A DNA stretch of 64,000 bases from the NCBI GenBank assembly GCA_035578155.1, contig JAPWDM010000006.1, positions 49,657,529 to 49,721,528 on the forward strand, written 5' to 3'. Each line of letters starts with the position of its first letter. Within the stretch, counting starts at the first letter, position 1. This DNA is from Brachynemurus nebulosus (lineage: Eukaryota > Arthropoda > Insecta > Neuroptera > Myrmeleontidae). The notes beneath the pieces are model-generated. The model was not told the origin of the DNA. It made no database searches and was given only the letters and a program-made list of their open reading frames with translations. This document shows positions 35,354-48,449 of the stretch, piece after piece. A program made the translations under genes and the position numbers.

Positions 35354-35600
35354 TAGAACAGCGGTTCTCAACGAAGTATGTTTTTTATTTGTGAGTACAC
35401 CCGACCTTCCAAAATGGGGTTTTCAATTTCTTGTTACCAATATTCTGGTTTATTACTCTCATAATCCTTTTAGCGAATTTCCAGAATGGAATTCAGCTAT
35501 TACAGCCACTGTCATGACGCGACTTGAACCCGGGACCATGGCAGAAATTTTTGAAGTTATAGTAGACGTTAGGATTTTAAATAACAAAAGCCAATAATAG
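35354..35600 (+). repeat. Dispersed module, copy 2 of 3, beside a hAT-like end
   Basis: CAGCGGTTCTCAAC at 35354 looks like a hAT left terminus with no right partner nearby. It is followed by AGCGAATTTCCAGAATGGAA and ACCATGGCAGAAATTT, which parallel the blocks at about 5645-5730 and 54860-54935. The 68-codon open frame here is not credible as a gene. Confidence 0.5.
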
Positions 35601-35652
35601 CAATTATTAAGAATACAGCAAATGGTTTCGTAGTAGAAAATCTCACCTGATA

Positions 35653-35881
35653 AATTTATTAGATTTGAGCGTTACTTTATGGTATTCCATATTGGATAAA
35701 TATTAGTACATAAAAACACTTTACTTTGCAAAATACCACTTTTATTGAATAATAGAGCCTCTTATGACATGTTTCTATCAATACGTTTGACAATGGCCAT
35801 ATTGACCGAAACATGTCATAAGAGTTTCTATTATTCAATAAAAGTGGTATTTTGCAAAGTAAAGTGTTTTTATTTACTAAT
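35653..35881. mobile_element. Fold-back element with 13-bp flanking direct repeat
   Basis: Near-perfect inverted arms (35701-35774 and about 35807-35880; core TTTGCAAAATACCACTTTTA) can form a stem of more than 65 bp around a loop of about 32 nt. The sequence ATCTCACCTGATA occurs directly repeated at 35640-35652 and 35882-35894, just outside. A short unpaired segment (35653-35699) lies between the left repeat and the stem. A 13-bp duplication is longer than usual for DNA transposons and more like target-primed integration. Confidence 0.75.
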
Positions 35882-35894
35882 ATCTCACCTGATA

Positions 35895-36625
35895 GTTAAC
35901 CCTTTAAATCGTTCGTCCTAAAATAAAGTAATATAGAAAAGAAATTGTTATTTTATTGTTAGAATTTTTTTTTAATTTTTACTTTTAGAAATTTATTAGT
36001 ATAATTTTTTTTTTTTATTTATTAGTCAAATCAGTTGAGCTAAACCATTCATGAAAAACAATGGTAAATGCAGTGTAATGTAACCACCACAAAAATGATT
36101 TTTTTTTTATATTGGTTGATATGTATTTAAATATGTAAATATGTAAAAAGGTATCTAAAAATCTATAAAATTACAACTATTTACAAAAGAAATTCATACA
36201 GTTTTTAGATCGATCATAGTATCTTACTTAACCACTTATGAAAATGACGTAGGCAAAGTCATATACTTGTCTACACAAATACCATCGATCTGAAATGACT
36301 GAAATAGTACAATTCTTGTTTATTCCCACTATAATAAAATATAGTTATTACATTGTATTGTCAGCATTTCCACCATTCAAATAAAAATACTGTTTTGCCT
36401 ATTTGCTAAAACTTCTTCTTTGGGCTTCTACCATCCAAACGCTCCTACCATCCATTATGAATATGTCTCATTTTTTTTTTTTTTTTTTTTTTTAGTACAT
36501 TACATAAAAATTTCTATTTTAAGAAAATTGAAAAAACTGAGAATTTTCAAGGAGCATAACCTGAATTCAGATGTTGCCGTGATTTTCATTTTAGCAAATT
36601 TTCTTAGCCAGCGGACAGACATTGG
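35895..36625. other. AT-rich stretch with poly-T
   Basis: A 24-nt T run lies near 36470-36493. No supported gene. Confidence 0.35.
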
Positions 36626-36627
36626 TA

Positions 36628-37244
36628 CTGTAAAATTGGATGACTTTGGCCACCATGGTTGACCTTGGCCATTTTTCCATATTTGTTTTATTTATGCACG
36701 ATTACGTTGTAATAATACTTATGCACGGAATTATATTTTTTACTGATTCTATAGATTATATTAGACTCAAAAAAAAATTATATACATAAAACAATTTGAT
36801 TTTTAGTACCTGAAAAAGTTTAAATAGAAAAACTGACGAAAAACCTGCAATTTTTACCTTCAAAAAATTCAAGCTTGACATACTAAAGCATAAAAAATAA
36901 GTATTTTTATCATATTTTTATTTAAGAAAAACCTCAAAAAATAGTTCAAACATACTTGGCTATTAAATCCATGGTCAAAGTAACCCATGCTCTGGCGTGT
37001 TTTTGCGTTTTCCAAAAAAAGCAACATGTGGCCAAAGTAACCCAACTTCGTCGTCTGACTTTGGCCACCCTTATTTTTAAAAAAAAATATATTTATAATG
37101 TATTTAGCTTCTTCTCCATTTCAAAGTTAAAAGTACTAATACAGACCCATAAAACGTAACTAGAAACAAAAATTAATATCATTTGGTGTAAAATTTATAA
37201 CAGTGTAAAGTTCAAAAGTGGACCAAAGTCATCCAATTTTACGG
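36628..37244. mobile_element. Tc1/mariner-type MITE
   Basis: Left CTGTAAAATTGGATGACTTT and right complement CCGTAAAATTGGATGACTTT are flanked by TA (36626-36627 and 37245-37246). Internal GGCCAAAGTAACCCA-like motifs recur (about 36972, 37030). The 617 bp contain no transposase. Confidence 0.85.
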
Positions 37245-37246
37245 TA

Positions 37247-38056
37247 AATCTTTGTCTTTTCTAGCTTTTGCCCCTAACTAGTCTTACTCTTGAAGAAAAC
37301 TGACTTTAAAAACAACCTGTATACGTGTATGAATTATTTAATTATGCAATTTATCGACAGAATTAAATTATTTCTTTCTGATAGAGAAAGGTAATAGACT
37401 AATAGAGTCATCTGTTTTATTGTAATGACGTGCATGTATTTATATAGTAATATACCTATAATAAATATAGTTAGGTATATGTATTACTGTATTATAGGCG
37501 TCAAGTGTATGGTGTATGTGGGTGTCTGTTATTTAATGTTGAATTTATCATTGAATTATAAACGCAGGTCCGTACGTGTACAAATCATTCATTTATATCC
37601 GTGTCTCCTTCCCGTGTATACATAATTTACAATAGGCTAATTAGCAATCCTTTTTTTATCAACAGAAATATTAAAATTTTTCATAATATATTCGCGACTG
37701 CTTGACATTTAATTCGTAAAATAATTCATGACAATTTTGAAGAAATATCTCTTACAAAGCCATCAGAAAGTACCTGAATATTTTATATTGGTATATGTAT
37801 TGTGTAGAAAACATAGATTTATTAACAATCATAATTATGTATAAACAAATTAAATAAAGGAGGCACTGATCGAATTTTAAGATAGCTTCTTCGCTCCTTT
37901 TTTAGTTTATTTTAATCGCAGAAGTGCAGCACTAGGACAGTTTCCGAAAATATTTAGTTTTTTAAAAATTTTTTGAACTTTTTTTTTGTAGTAAAAGGAA
38001 CGAAGTTTACGCCTGTATACAGTAAATTTTGGTAAAGAAACTACTGTACTTATATA
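37247..38056. other. AT-rich stretch, no feature recognised
   Basis: Nothing supportable. Confidence 0.35.
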
Positions 38057-38064
38057 GTATAGAG

Positions 38065-38834
38065 CAGTGTCAACCGTGAGTCGCGACCCCCTGGGGGATC
38101 GCGAAGCCCTTTTTAAGGGGGTCGCAGTTACTTTAACAATAAAACCACTCTAGTTTAATATATAATATTTAATAAAGAAAAGGTTAATTAATGGTTACAT
38201 TAATGTGATGATTTATTACTTTTGCTTAATAAAATTTTAAAACACATAACTGCGGCTTATTTTCAATAACAGTAAATCCGAGTTTTAAATAATTGTCGTC
38301 ATATAGACGTTTTTTCTTTGCTTTTGTTTCATTACTCTCATTGGAACTTAAAGTTAACGGTTGTGCATGTCTTTCCAGAAACTCATCCATTTTCAGTAAT
38401 TACAATGAGCACAGAATTTTGGATATTAGACAATAAAAGAAAGTGAGCAACTACTAAACAAACAACGAGTCAATTAAATAAATTTAAACACAATTCAAAG
38501 CAAATTCATAATTCAAAGAACTGAAAAGTGTCATCCTTTGCTCGCCTTGTGCTCCACACAGCGCTGATCACGTCGCGCTGTGTCTCGCTCACACAAGTCC
38601 CGCGCGCGTTCAGAAGCTACCGAAATCGTGAACTTCGATATTGATATAAAAATATGGCTGTTTAAAGTTCTTTGTTACATATTTAATTGACACCTAACTC
38701 AAAATAATCAATAATGATGAACGGATCCGATATTTATAATATAAAATAAAAGTTAGAAATAGCAGAGGGTAGGAGTCGCGAAATATTTTTCTATACTAGG
38801 GGGGTCGCACCATGAAAAAGGTTAAAAAACACTG
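38065..38834. mobile_element. Internally deleted hAT (ZBED/Charlie-type) element
   Basis: Starts CAGTGTCAACCGTGAGTCGC and ends AAAGGTTAAAAAACACTG; CGCGACCCCC/GGGGGTCGC repeats lie subterminally. The flanking 8-mers GTATAGAG (38057-38064) and GTATAGTG (38835-38842) match at 7 of 8. CAGTG termini followed by GGGTCGCGACCC are typical of Charlie-like hATs. A transposase N-terminal fragment remains on the minus strand. Confidence 0.9.
38226..38390 (-). pseudogene. hAT transposase N-terminal fragment (BED-finger region)
   Basis: A 54-codon frame starts MDEFLERHAQ and has an acidic/Ser-rich stretch, then KKKRLYDDNYLKLGFT and KPQLCVL before a stop. In hAT transposases of the ZBED5/Charlie group the beginning of the BED zinc finger reads similarly (K-R-x-Y-x-x-x-Y-L-x-x-G-F-T ... 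K-P-x-C-V-x-C). Here the second cysteine, the histidines and the entire catalytic domain are gone. Orientation is right-to-left within the element. It is a fossil of the parent transposase rather than a working gene. Confidence 0.75.
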
Positions 38835-38842
38835 GTATAGTG

Positions 38843-41194
38843 TCGATGCGACCCGATTTCGCAGATCTGGAATTGTCCGAGTATATTCTTTTGGAAATTA
38901 TTTGTCCTAGTTATTGGGACTGCTTACTATTATTACCTTATGATTCGGTAATATGCGTCCTTAATTTTTTTTTCGGAGTAAATTATAGGGAAAATTCCTA
39001 TTGCGTAACTGAGTTTTTGAGACTGGTTTTGTTGTAGGTTGGTCACATTCTTGAATTTTAAGGTCAAAAATGATCTTTATAGGTACCTATATATGTATGT
39101 GAGAATCTCAGACTCTCTAAAATTTTGTAAACTGTTACTGTCTCCTCTATATAGACTACATAACCAAGTTGTAGCTATAAGAAGGGAAAGTATAATAATC
39201 AGATCACTTTGAACATATGTAATTTTCACAAGACCTTGACGTTTTATACTTTCAGGAAAGCAAAAATTCGACGGAGAATATTCCGGTCCTGAACTTTGGT
39301 TCCGGATCTTTTGTACGTATCTGCGTATGTTGGCGTCCAAATTAATGAATATTTCAGATTTACTGGGGCTAGAGAAATGAAACCAGGATCAAAATCAATC
39401 TATATATGGGGCATTAAAGGGAGCAAAATTTTGACACATTTTATGGAAGGTGTGTTATCGACATTTTTAGCTTTTTGGAAAATTGGAAAATTTTAGTTTT
39501 TTTTTTCGGTTTTTTACGAATCTTACTTATGAAAATCTATAAAACTTAGACGGGAGATTTAACAAGAACGTCGAATTTTTTATAAATCACGTGACTCTTT
39601 TTCTTAAGACCCGAAGATTCAGTGATCATAACTGAAAAATTTTGTGATCATACCAATTTTGTGAAAAAACCAGTGATCATACCTGAAACTTTGCAGCAAG
39701 GAAGAGGTTTGTAGTATATTTTCAATTGGCAATTGATTTTTTTTTAAACTGGCGTTATTGTGGGTATAGCAGTGACATAAAACATACACTATCACTCCCA
39801 AAGGGGCTACAGGGGTAAAATTTTCAAAAATCGTAATTTCTGTTTACAATACTTTTGTTTCCGAAAACATTCCTTAAAAATAGACATATAAACCTCCAAA
39901 ATCGTAAAATATATTTTGATCCTTTGGAAACTTTGAACGGAATGGTCTTCTTATTGGATTTTTTTCGCTAATATTGATAAATGCTTATCAGTCCATTACA
40001 GTTGAACTCCACCCTTTCTTCTCTGGAGGTTCGAAAAAATGTAATTGGGACGGGAGAGTCCTTATAACTACGTTCCTTTTTTTACAAATTTAATTATTCT
40101 TTGATTATATATTTGTAAATTCTCACTTTTGTTGAAAAGTTATTACTAAATAATTTCAAGTTCAAGAACGACTTGAAGCCAAGAAATGGTAGCTTTTGTG
40201 AGCAGGCTTATCTTTGCAACATGGTTAATTCTTTTATATCATTTTGAGATTATGTTTACGTTTCAGTAAAGTTTTTTGAGTGTCCTGGTTTGTCTTTGTC
40301 AAAATATGGATACCGTACCTACATTGTGAAAGCCGACTTCAATATAATTTGGGTAGATGATAAAGCTATTATCACAATCAGTGCACTTTCAGGACGCGCA
40401 ATTCACCTTTGCAATTAAATATTTAACTTCCTTTACATAATTAATTTCCGATTTCCAGCTTCCGTAATACACTCTGCAATATTATTCGAATCTACAAACC
40501 CATTAGTTGTAATTTATACAATTTAAAAACATTGAAATTTTGCTCGATTACGTAAGAAACTGAGTTTGTGTAGGTGAAATTATATATCTGTGTCACAATT
40601 AATTGATTTTATAATTTATTTATTTATAATTTTTTATAGTATTTCTGTTGTTATCTATTTTTTCTCCTTTTTTACAACGTAATTTATATTTTAATGCTTT
40701 CATTTAGGTATTATAATAACAATATATTTTATAATCATTGTATGCAAATTAATTATTAAATATGTCGTTTTGGTTTTCAAAATGTTCTCATAAACCACCC
40801 ACAAGCAACCTACCTGTAAGTACCTGAAATCAGTGTGGATTTTATTTGTTTTAATTTAAACTGAACATAATAAATTTTTGTTGTACTGTTAGTATTAAAA
40901 TTATGTAAGGTTATTTGGGTTAAGATAATTTAATGGGTCACCTTTTGCATTTCTTACTTTCACTGTCTGTAAAGCAATTGTAGTGGCATTTGTACATAAT
41001 GGTTTTTCCGAATGTTTACTAAGGATATCTAGGATTGTTAAATATAAATAAATTTATTACAGAAATTTCAACGCAGCATAAAGAACTCTTTACATTATGT
41101 TCACACGGTATCCAGCAATGATCATTAAATTTATTTCACAATGTATCTTTAAAATGAACATAATCTCGAAAAATATAAATTTCAGAATTTTTTA
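38843..41194. other. AT-rich stretch, no gene supported
   Basis: Frames at 38840-39037, 39077-39340 and 39296-39496 overlap on both strands and show no motif. AGTGATCATA/TGTGATCATA occurs three times within 39620-39685. Confidence 0.35.
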
Positions 41195-41572
41195 AAATCC
41201 TTTTAAGACCGGAAAGACGCAGTCTGCAGATTTAAATCGAAGAGACGGGAAATCTACCGACGCTATTAAATTTGCACAGTGTACAAACGTTATAGAACGC
41301 AGAAATTGAGCAAACGGTTCAGCCAAACAAGGCAGAACAAATATTTGAGAAGGAAAAGGAATAAATAAAGGTGTATGAGAGCTCGATAAATTCTAATCTA
41401 CAATAAAAAAAAATGAATCTTCCCATATCTCCCTGTTTCTCGGTTATCGAGCGATGTGTTTTACTTGCTTTAAGGGTTAGTCTTGTTGCGCAAACTCAGT
41501 GCCGTTGGCAGATTTATCTTCTCTTAGATTGAAAAACTACCGAGTGCATCTTTCCGGTCTTAGAAGGTTTTC
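41195..41572. mobile_element. MITE with ~70-bp imperfect inverted ends
   Basis: Left AAATCCTTTTAAGACCGGAA and right complement AAAACCTTCTAAGACCGGAA continue as GACGCAGTCTG / GATGCACTCGG and a GAAGAGA/TAAGAGA segment. No clear target duplication and no coding sequence. Confidence 0.7.
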
Positions 41573-43378
41573 GAATTCTTCCTATGAATTTAGAGTAGTT
41601 TCAATCACTTAGACAGGTACGGACTATGGACAAAGCATAGTTGGGAGCTATTCTGCTCAGTACATTGCGACTACTGTACAGTAAGTACAAAAAAAATTGA
41701 AGAGTATAAAAGAGTTGTAGTACTAAACTTTTCGAGCTTTCAGTCTCCTCTACATCTTTTATTGTATCAGAATTGAAAAGGACAGTTTGTAATGAATCAA
41801 GAATATCATTTTTTGCATTATTTAAATTACTAATTTAATAGAGTAAAAACGATATACCTATAGTGTACTTGATGACGACATGGGGGTAAAATATTAACTA
41901 AAGAATTATTTAGTAAATTTTTATTTTTGTTTTGTTTAGAAAGAGCAAATACTTCCAATGACCTTTCAAGACTTTTCAAAAACCATTTGCTCGTCCTTTT
42001 TTTAATGATCTCTCTTAAGAGTTCTATTCTGGTTGTTAATAAAATTTTAATTACTTTTTTTTTTCAAATAAGAGAATAAGGCCATTTAAATTTATTAATT
42101 TAACGAACAAATAAAAGCAATAAATTTTTTATTGCAAATCGTATCACTATAAAACGAACTGTTATCACGCGATTCTTGGCTAGTTCTTGTTCTTATTTCC
42201 TGTGTCAATAAATATCTATGTACCTCACATATGTACATAGTATACTTACATATTTATGTTAATTATTCTAATAGCGATTAGCACTGGATAGCATCTTCTT
42301 TTATTAACTTTTAATAAACTTCACAATTTTATTGAAATATTTTTCTAAAACGAGATATTTATAAATGTATCTTTTATTAAAATTACCTGTTTATGTATAT
42401 ACTTTGGCATGTTATAGCTAAAGCTATTTATTTGTTAATAAAAAATAATTATAACGCTCCCTGGTAAAACTTTTTAAAAATATGAACAGTAAGTACCTAC
42501 ATAAATTACTATAGTATGAAACTCTATTGCTATTTCGAAAGTTCCTTGGGCCACTTCCTTATTTTCTTGGTATTTCGTTATAGGTGTTTGCTGACTGAAA
42601 ATTATTTTTTCCAAAATCGAAAATTTAATTTTCATCTTTGAAAAAATAATAATGTTTTAGTGAAAATTTTATCTTAAAAATTATTATCTGCGGATAAAAT
42701 ATGTGAAATCGAAATCGCAACGCTCAAACGTAATTGATAAATGGCATTCTAAATCTTAACCATTAATTTATGGACTGTCCAGTTGACAGTATTTCGAAAT
42801 TCAACCGACTCTGCTTACATATTATATAAAGGTACATAATAACTTTGAGTCCGTACAGGCTGACTTTTGTGTGCAGTTAGCAAAAAATCTAGAATTTATG
42901 GAACATTTATTTGGGTTGAACTGCGATTTTGTAGATTCGATATAACTTTATTTTAATTTCAAATCTCCTGCAATGCCCCATTTAACGTGAAGTGATCAAA
43001 TCTTGGGTTAATAATTCATATATTCCAAGAATAAATTTTTTTAATAACAATATTTCTAATCATTTTAAAATTTTATATATACGCCTTCTTACTATGCCAA
43101 ATTTTTAATTTTTAGCATCATTTTTCATTGAAATATAACAAAAATACCCAATTTCCCATAAAAGTAGATCTCTTTTTTCATATATTTTAAGGCATTTTTC
43201 TCTATGATAGGTTTTCCTGATCAACATAGCAATTCAATGAAATTTTCTTTTGTTTTGAAATCTATCCAGTTTTGTTGGCTTCAACTAATTTTCATTATTT
43301 TTATACCAGGGACTCAAAGTCCTTAAATTTAGTAGTTTACTTATATTCTAAATACAACCTTCCCATAAGATATAGCTA
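41573..43378. other. AT-rich stretch
   Basis: AACTTTGAGTCC (42839) faces GGACTCAAAGT (43310) and may mark the ends of an old element, but the match is too short to call. Confidence 0.35.
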
Positions 43379-43380
43379 TA

Positions 43381-43627
43381 CCTGAGAAGCATAAAACAGT
43401 AAGCGTCAAATCGCCCAGATTACAGAATGTGAATTTTTCATCAAAATTACACTGTTCCGCTTATAGATTTTTTGACAAATACGTTGTTATAAAATTCTAC
43501 ATCTCAGACAGTTTTAGGTTAGCTCAGTTACAGTTCTATAACTTTATCGCGACGAGCACATACTATAAGGGTAGTGTAAAAATCTAAAAACCGTGCAAAA
43601 TAGAGTTACAGTGTTATGCTTCTCAGG
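43381..43627. mobile_element. TA-flanked MITE
   Basis: CCTGAGAAGCATAAAACAGT at 43381 faces ACAGTGTTATGCTTCTCAGG ending at 43627. TA lies on both sides (43379-43380, 43628-43629). 247 bp, no coding sequence, Tc1/mariner-type target. Confidence 0.87.
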
Positions 43628-43629
43628 TA

Positions 43630-45810
43630 CAGATATATTACAAGGTAACTCTGAATTGAGGTAATAATGTAGTAAAAGCGTCGCCAAAAAGGGTCTAACC
43701 ATGCATTTCCGGTAGGCAGCGATTTTTTCCCGCAATTCGTAGAAGGGCCTGTGATAAGCGTAAAACTGAGTTTTGGGGGTTAAAGGTGTTGCCGTCTAGC
43801 CGCTATCTTGGAAAAAAGGTCAAAATTAATTTTTCGATTACCTATCCCCGTAAAAATTTTGTAAGGACCATTTTAAGCTTTAACTGAATTGAAACAGAAA
43901 GAGAATTAGATTAGTTTGTATGTACCTACCTATAGGTACATTATTTTTAAAAATAGAAATTTAGATTTATATTACCAAAAAATATATGTGAAGCCTGTGT
44001 TCACCATTTAAAAAAAAAAAAAAAAAAAAACCACGTTCAAAAAGAGTTAAGAAAGGGGTGCTACAGTTTTTTTTTCCCATATGCATATGCACATCATACA
44101 TTTACGTAAAAAATATAAATACGAGGTGATATTTCGAGGGAAGAAAACATAAACTTTCCACGTTGTTTGTATTTCTTTAACAAATTTATTATTTAAAGGA
44201 GTTAGTAAAACGCGGCTGCTGCGGTCTCATCAACAATATATTACAAATAATAATTTTGACATGTGCTCACAATATGAGAAATTGGAATTTAAAAACGTTA
44301 AATCTGTCTGTTGTGCGTTGCTTAGTACCTACATAGTGTCTGTTGTGTTCTTTCTGTTGTTTGGAGCTCATTCATTATGATGCTTGGGGCTTTGTTTATT
44401 CATTCTTGTTCTTTTAAGTCACATTTGAATTTTGTTTGTGCTTACCGTATATGATACCTACGGGGACGCAAGAGGATGATGTGTTTGTAATTCATGTAAT
44501 AATAAACGGTGTAACTACGTCATCCCATTCAACTAGACAGGATATGTATCCATTCAGCTCACATATGTATCAATATTTATCTGTTTTTAATTTGAAGTTT
44601 ACCTTGTTGACTTATTTTTTTAGAGTTAGATCATGATTTAAGCAGAATTAAATGTAAAATTTAATTTAAAAATTGGAGTCATCATTGAATACTGAAAAAT
44701 AAGACAAAAAGTTATCTAATTTTAATATTAGTACCTACAAAATGCACAGAAAAGAAAATGAGGTTCCATCCATTGAGGTTCCATACAATGAATTGTTTCT
44801 AAACTTGCATTTGAGAGTTACAAGTAATTAAACAATTAAATTGCTTACGACAATTGATCACGCTAGGATTTTTCAATTCTAATAATTTTCACTGAACGTA
44901 TACAGAAATTTTCAAGAGTTTTAACACTCCTTTCTTAAGTACCCTTTCGAAAAATGAATAACAAAATACGTCGTGCATGTTGCTGAAATCGTGCTCCATT
45001 AAGGTTCCCTTTGACACCCTACAGCCTACACGATACCAATGAAAATGTTTGTTTTTTTTTACTTAGGCATCCTCCTGAAATTAACTCCTAAATGCAAAAA
45101 TAATTTCACCTCTATAATTGGGACATAATATTTTATCTATGTGGTAAATTTCGAGTACTGTGGATGGATTTAACGTGATGTGGATTCAACTTAAAGATTG
45201 CATCTGTTAATAATTAGCACCTACGTATCAATAAATGATATTACTTATTTGTGGTTATCCAGCTAAATCGTCTTTTATGCGATGGATAGGGATCTCATAA
45301 AAAATCGCACAAAAAAAATATTTAAAAACTTCATAAATAACTATAAACAGTATAGTTCGCTGAAGATTGTAGAAAAAATTTTTATGTGATGGATCGAGAC
45401 CGCATAAAATAGCAACCGCATAAAATAAAACTTCACGATTTCCTTAGGAGTTGCTTTTCTAAAGCAGATAAAGCATTTCCACATGAGAGGATTTTATTTC
45501 ATTTTTATAATATTATAAAAATTGTAACAAATACATCTGTAAAAAAAATAATGATGCAATAACTTATATTCCTGTGCAATGTACTAATTAAACGTTTAGG
45601 TTTCTTAGTTTCTTTTGCTTTTGATTCATGTTACGCACTTTAAAAATATCGCATAAAAAGTCGCGCAGAAAATGATTCAGCTGTACTCAACATAGACTAT
45701 ACAACAACAAGAACAACCGATATCGTATAGAAAATTGCATATAAGTGATATTATAAATTATAGTTACCTATATTTTTGTTTTTAGTAAAATATTTTACCT
45801 ATATTTTTAC
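43630..45810. other. AT-rich stretch with an A-run
   Basis: A roughly 22-nt A run lies at 44010-44031. No gene recognised; the 66-codon frame at 44436 has no supporting motif. Confidence 0.35.
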
Positions 45811-45813
45811 TTA

Positions 45814-46555
45814 GGGCTCGTTCACACGACACCGAATCGGTATTTTTTCCGAATCGGTGCGGACTGGACGTAGTGTTCACACGGCAAGTTTTTTTCTCTG
45901 TATATCGGTTATTTTACCGAGTTGATACATACATGTACATATATGTATAGTACATGCTGCCATTAAATTATGGAACATACTCCGTATACTTGCTAACTAT
46001 GAGTCAAGATGGACATCAGTTCTCTTATGATTTTATATTGCTTTAATTGCGAACGTCACTAACCCAGAAAAGCAATAATAGAATCAACTGACAATATTCA
46101 TTCATTAATTAATTATTATTAGACAATGATTCCTGGAAATCTCTCTTCAAAATATCACATATTACTCTCCATTTTGATACTTTCAAATTTTTTCTTTACA
46201 TATTTTTAATGTTTTGTCTCATATAACATGTCTTTCTTCAACTAAAATTATTAAATTTTTAGTATTAATTCTGTTAATTGTACAGTACAAAACAGTAAAA
46301 AATACTGTCTCGTTTGAACACTTACATATAAAATACACGCGCTACTAGCAACCGATTCGAATTTTTTACTGTTTTATTGTATTCGGAATTCGGTGACAAA
46401 ACCGAATGTCAAAAATCTCCGAATCGATTTTTTTACTGTGTATGGTTTTTTCCGTATCGTGTGAACGTACACATTGAAATAGATATGCCACTGAAGCATA
46501 CAGTAAAAAAACCGATTCGGAAAAAATACCGATTCAGTGTCGTGTGAACCAGCTC
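45814..46555. mobile_element. PIF/Harbinger-like MITE
   Basis: GGGCTCGTTCACACGACACC at the left faces the complement GAGCTGGTTCACACGACACT at the right, continuing through GAATCGGTATTTTTTCCGAATCGGT. TTA borders both sides (45811-45813 and 46556-46558), as expected for Harbinger. ACCGAATCGG-type words recur internally near both ends. 742 bp without transposase. Confidence 0.85.
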
Positions 46556-46558
46556 TTA

Positions 46559-47618
46559 CCTAATAAAATTTGCAATTTTTTCAGTATTAAGTGATAATAT
46601 GAAAATGCTTTTAAGAAAGATATGATTATATAAAAGGAAGTACCTAATGCTTCACTTGCTTCCATGAACCCAATTCCACTGAAGTTATTCTCAATATTAA
46701 TAGAATCTTTTCAGATAAATTATGTACTAGTTTTGATACGGTTCTTTTCTTTTGATCTATAACATTGATTGAAAAATTAGTTGACATGACGTCATCAGGT
46801 ACACTCTTGTTATAGCTACACTTTGCATTAATAGGATACATTTCAATTTTATTTATATAATCTTCCTTAAACCAGATTTAGCTCATCAGGTATCAAAGAA
46901 TGATAATTACATTATCTATCGATTTTTTTCTTAATTATTCAAAATACATTTCAAATGACATTAAAAGTAGTAAAATTCAAATGGCACACCTCTTCGTTTT
47001 TCGTTGCATTCGACAACTCGATCATTCAACATAATATCTGTGTACTTTCAATATAACATAGCTAGAGTTATAACTAGCGTGTGACGCCATATTATTAAGT
47101 ACATAGTAGGCATTGTCACATTAAAACCATGAATTGCTGCCGTGCCGTTTCACAGTTGACTGCACTATTGAAAACGTGAAACGCGTCAGTGGAAGAAGGT
47201 ATCGTGCATTTTGACAGATAATCTTCCAAAACGTTTTAAAACTATTTACAATGTTATAATTTTTTTTTTTTTTTTTTTTGATATATGATGACATTAATGA
47301 AACCAGAAATAGTTTTGATTAAAGAAAAAATTGTTCTCTTCACTGCTGTAAACAGCACCTACTCGCTTTTATTATTCATCGTTACAACTGAGAATGTAGA
47401 ACGAAGCAGCTACATATAAATGTCGTACATAGTTAGTCGAGATACGGAAACTTTAAATAAAGATCTTCGTGTTATTCCAATAATTTGGATCGGAACAAAA
47501 TGAAAAATGAGACTTTTTTAGCGATTTTTTCTGGACTATTAATCCTTAACCGCTGACGTGTAATTTTGTTACGTTGACTATTAATCCGTAGCACTGACGT
47601 ACAAATGGTATTCCTCTA
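46559..47618. other. AT-rich stretch, no feature recognised
   Basis: A 20-nt T run lies near 47260. Nothing else. Confidence 0.35.
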
Positions 47619-47621
47619 TGT

Positions 47622-48394
47622 TAGGGCTGGGAACTATTTAAAATGATTTCATTTTAAATATGTATTTAAAATACAAAATGGCATTTTGTATTTTCTATTT
47701 TAAATAAGTTCGGTCAAACCATTTTCCATTTCGTATTTAAAATGGAAATTTGAATCCATTTTACATTTAAAATGAAAATGCGTGTAGATATACTCAAATT
47801 TATGTGTACAAAATTCAAATTTTTTATAACTCGAGTTGTAATGTCATTTGAGTTAAATTTGTTACTAGAGTTGCAGTTCTCTTAAGTCAAACTTTTCTGA
47901 CGCAAGTTGTGTACTACTATTTTTAAGATACGTCGATAAGAAATATTTTTGTATTTCGAGTTAATGACTATAATAATTTTATTTAGAAGTTGCAGTCGTA
48001 GCGTAGTCAAGGTTTGAATATGTCAAGGCTGAATTAAATTTTACAATATTTTTAAGTAACAATATTTGAAGAGTTAAGTTTCGTTTTCATATCATGAAAA
48101 CTTTACAAAATTTTCTTAAAAAACTGCCTTTATTTAATTTCAGTACGTTTGATATATTCGTAATTTTTTTTTAATTAATTAAAATAATAATAAAAAATTT
48201 ATAGAATAAATTCAAAAATGCTTAAAAAAAGCATTTTGCATTTTATAATCCATTTTAAATAACTATTTTCCATTTTCAATTTTAAATATGTTCAGCAAAA
48301 CCATTTTCGATTTTGTATTTTAAATGCATATTTGGAAACCATTTTCCATTTTCTATTTTAAATGGTTTCTATGAACCATTTTTCCCAGCTCTAT
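47622..48394. mobile_element. TAGGGCTGGG-ended MITE (hAT-like)
   Basis: Left TAGGGCTGGGAA and right TTTCCCAGCTCTA are inverted. Both end regions are built from ATTTTAAAT/ATTTAAAATG and CCATTTTCCATTTT words repeated many times. No flanking 8-bp match was found, so the superfamily is only suggested by the TAGGG terminus. Confidence 0.65.
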
Positions 48395-48449
48395 TCTGGG
48401 AGTTGGGCTGATGTAGTGTGAATATTATGCTTATTTTGTTCTAAATGTA

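Noticed and set aside
42839..43322. MITE with ACTTTGAGTCC ends
   Set aside because: Only 11 bp match and no target duplication is clear.
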